From: Afipia sp049747295
GTDB taxonomy: Bacteria > Pseudomonadota > Alphaproteobacteria > Rhizobiales > Xanthobacteraceae
DNA length: 64,000 nt
Assembly (NCBI RefSeq): GCF_049747295.1
Contig: NZ_JBMHJM010000001.1
Coordinates: forward strand, 3,038,001-3,102,000
Direction: 5' to 3'
The stretch's first letter is position 1. Each line of letters begins with the position of its first letter. Position numbers and translations under genes: made by a program. Of the stretch, positions 62,261 through 64,000 are shown one piece after another. The notes beneath the pieces are model-generated. The model was not told where the DNA came from and made no database searches. It was given only the letters and a program-made list of their open reading frames with translations.

Positions 62261-63904
62261 TTAAACCCTGATATCGACGCCGCCGCTCGATCCGAGCATG
62301 CGGCCGTAATTATGTCCTGCGGCTTGCGCAGGCACTTTGTTTTCTTCGGCAATGACCAGACGCTGCGACTGGCGGCCCGACCCACTGTCGTTCTGCTGGC
62401 CCGATGAAGATTGATCACGCAGGCTGAATTGCAGGCCGCCGTTTCCGGTCTTCAGACCGGCATCTTCCAGAGCCTGCTGCAATTGCGGTGCATCCCGGCG
62501 CAGCATGTCGAGCGTTGCAGGGCGCTCGACGGTGAGGTGCGAGGTCACCTGACCATGCTTGTCGACGTCAAGACGAACATCGATGCGTCCCAGCTCAGCG
62601 GGATCGAGGCGGATTTCAAAGCGGCTGTTGCCGCCGATCGCACGCAGCGCGATATCGGCTGCCAGCCCATCGAGCGAAACGGGCGCGTCACCAGCGAGCA
62701 CCGTTGCCGTCAGTTGCGGGGCAGGCACCGCGGCGACGTTAGCAACGTTGAGCTGAAGCGGCTGCGGCTGATTGTTCGCCAGAAGGACGCTCGGATCAGG
62801 CTGCAATGGCTGGATCGCCGGGGCAGGGGTTGACGGGTGACTTTCGGCCGCCGGTGTGTGGGAGGGCTTGGAGGTTTTGGAGGAATCCGTGCCGTCTGCT
62901 GAAGTCGCCGCCGTGTCCTGCTTGGTCTCAGTCTTGTCGGTCACCGGCTTTTCAGCACCAGTGTCCGCATCGGCCTTCGGCTTTTTCACCTGGGCTGATT
63001 CTGCTGTCTGCTCTGAGGGGGCAGATGCCGTCGATGAGTCGATGATTTGCTTGTCGCTGTCCGAGCCGGCCGCAGCGGTCTTCGCCGAGTCTCCGGTGGA
63101 CTTGCCTTTGGCGGCCCCTGGCGCATGCTGTGTGGGGACTGCGGTTGTCGTTGCGACTGTGGCCGTGGCGGCCTCCGCGACCTCTGGGGTCGACAGTTTC
63201 GTGGTTTCCGCGGCGGCTGCGGCGGCCAATTTCGGATCCGTCGGAGAGGTCGTATTTTCGCCGGCAGCGGAAGCGTCGACGGTTGCGGATGGATCAGTTT
63301 TTCCTGCCGTTTGCGTCGCCGAGTTTGCTGGAGATCCTGCGACGGCTTCGATTGCCGCCGTGGCTGCCTGGGCATCGCCCGCGGGGGATGACGTCGAAGC
63401 AGTCACAACGGGGACAACGACAGCAACGGCGTTCGGATCGACTGCGACAGCGGGCGATGCCGTTGTCGATGGATCGGTTTCGCCGTCTTTGCTCTGATCA
63501 CCGTCTTTCTTGCCGTCGGATGAGGCCTTGCTGGTCCCGTCGCCTTCAGCAGCACCTTGGCTGGTCGTAGCCGTCTTGCCGGTCTGATCAGACCCCTTGC
63601 TAGCAGAGGCGGGCTCGTCCTTCGGAGCGGAGGTCGCTTGCGTCGTGTCGCTTTTGGCTGTGTTCGGGGCGTCCGGCCGGCCGCTATCGCGCGGAGCGTT
63701 ATCCGTCCGCTGTGGCTGGACGGGCTGCGAAGCCCCTCGATCGTCCGGGGGGGTCGGCGTTGCGTTGTCGATCAGCGCCGCGAAGCCATCCGACGGCGCG
63801 GGTGCGGAGTGGGGTTGCTTCGATCGCGCGGCGTAAGTTGGCGCAGACGCGGCAATTTCATGAGTAGCACTGAACACGGGCGACCTTTCGCGGTAGACGT
63901 TCAT
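62261..63904 (-). CDS. fliK: Flagellar hook-length control protein
   Basis: A 547-residue protein. Residues 30-370 are low-complexity (Ala/Thr/Ser/Asp/Lys/Pro-rich) and disordered. The C-terminal domain is FliK-like (RFEIRLDPAELGRIDVRLDVDKHGQVTSHLTVERPATLDMLRRDAPQLQQALEDAGLKT). FliK measures hook length and switches export specificity. The length of the disordered part is long but within the family's range. ATG 63904 starts MNVYRERSPVF. Confidence 0.92.
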   Translation of the reverse strand: MNVYRERSPVFSATHEIAASAPTYAARSKQPHSAPAPSDGFAALIDNATPTPPDDRGASQPVQPQRTDNAPRDSGRPDAPNTAKSDTTQATSAPKDEPASASKGSDQTGKTATTSQGAAEGDGTSKASSDGKKDGDQSKDGETDPSTTASPAVAVDPNAVAVVVPVVTASTSSPAGDAQAATAAIEAVAGSPANSATQTAGKTDPSATVDASAAGENTTSPTDPKLAAAAAAETTKLSTPEVAEAATATVATTTAVPTQHAPGAAKGKSTGDSAKTAAAGSDSDKQIIDSSTASAPSEQTAESAQVKKPKADADTGAEKPVTDKTETKQDTAATSADGTDSSKTSKPSHTPAAESHPSTPAPAIQPLQPDPSVLLANNQPQPLQLNVANVAAVPAPQLTATVLAGDAPVSLDGLAADIALRAIGGNSRFEIRLDPAELGRIDVRLDVDKHGQVTSHLTVERPATLDMLRRDAPQLQQALEDAGLKTGNGGLQFSLRDQSSSGQQNDSGSGRQSQRLVIAEENKVPAQAAGHNYGRMLGSSGGVDIRV

Positions 63905-64000
63905 TCTTGTTCAGCAAGGACCGGGCCAGTCGCCAAATTTTCAAAAATTAATTGCTTTTCAATTGGTTACCTTGGTTCCCAGACGTTAAGGGCGGTCCAA

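Overview
The window is high-GC chromosomal DNA from an alphaproteobacterium of the order Hyphomicrobiales, most likely the Nitrobacteraceae (Bradyrhizobium / Rhodopseudomonas / Afipia / Oligotropha group). The basis is the carA, yqeY, dnaG, rpoD gene order, a Caulobacter-type fliF-fliG-fliH-fliN-flbD flagellar operon, SciP and CtrA-like boxes, a BA14K-family protein, and the style of the protein sequences. The genus is an inference. No rRNA, tRNA, CRISPR array, insertion sequence or prophage was recognised. The window looks like ordinary backbone with one well-defined respiratory module.

Layout. 1-12.3 kb: the end of a Na+/H+ antiporter, carA, two AMP-dependent acyl-CoA ligases, a LysE exporter, a small ArsR/SRPBCC operon with a textbook operator, yqeY, a hydrolase, an N-formylglutamate amidohydrolase-like protein, a gamma-glutamylcyclotransferase-like protein, an MFS transporter and an isochorismatase-like hydrolase. 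12.3-16.8 kb: dnaG and rpoD, with a perfect CtrA-type box between them. 16.8-18.1 kb: an exported WD40-cytochrome c fusion. 18.2-21.5 kb: a tungstate-type ABC transporter (tupB, tupC, tupA) divergent from a one-component HTH/binding-protein regulator. 22.0-22.9 kb: a short Mrp ATPase, followed by two homologous palindromic repeat elements in opposite orientation.

23.0-34.7 kb is a complete periplasmic formate dehydrogenase locus. It has a large multi-[4Fe-4S] protein read leftwards. Divergently there is a tightly packed run of accessory genes: a lipoate-ligase-like protein, two proteins of uncharacterised families, DUF3305 and DUF3306. Then come an HTH-TorD fusion chaperone with its own palindromic promoter region, a small Tat protein, and the alpha (Cys-type Mo/W), beta (Fe-S) and gamma (cytochrome b) subunits. 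The tungstate transporter about 10 kb upstream suggests that metal uptake, cofactor-protein maturation and formate respiration work together here.

34.8-55.6 kb is mixed housekeeping and small hypothetical genes: DUF971, an SDR, a lytic transglycosylase, an M20 peptidase, a 30-residue Lys/Ala protein, two tandem diguanylate cyclases with a PilZ protein downstream, a GreA-like factor, msrB and msrA, a GFA enzyme, a serine hydrolase, a BA14K protein, a membrane glycosyltransferase-like protein, a RecD-like helicase, a PLP aminotransferase and an SRPBCC protein. 55.6-63.9 kb is a flagellar block read leftwards: fliK, flgD, the CtrA inhibitor sciP, then fliF, fliG, fliH, fliN and the sigma-54 activator flbD.

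Starts were chosen by Shine-Dalgarno sequences, overlaps and family length. Domain calls come from reading the protein sequences. No database search was run.
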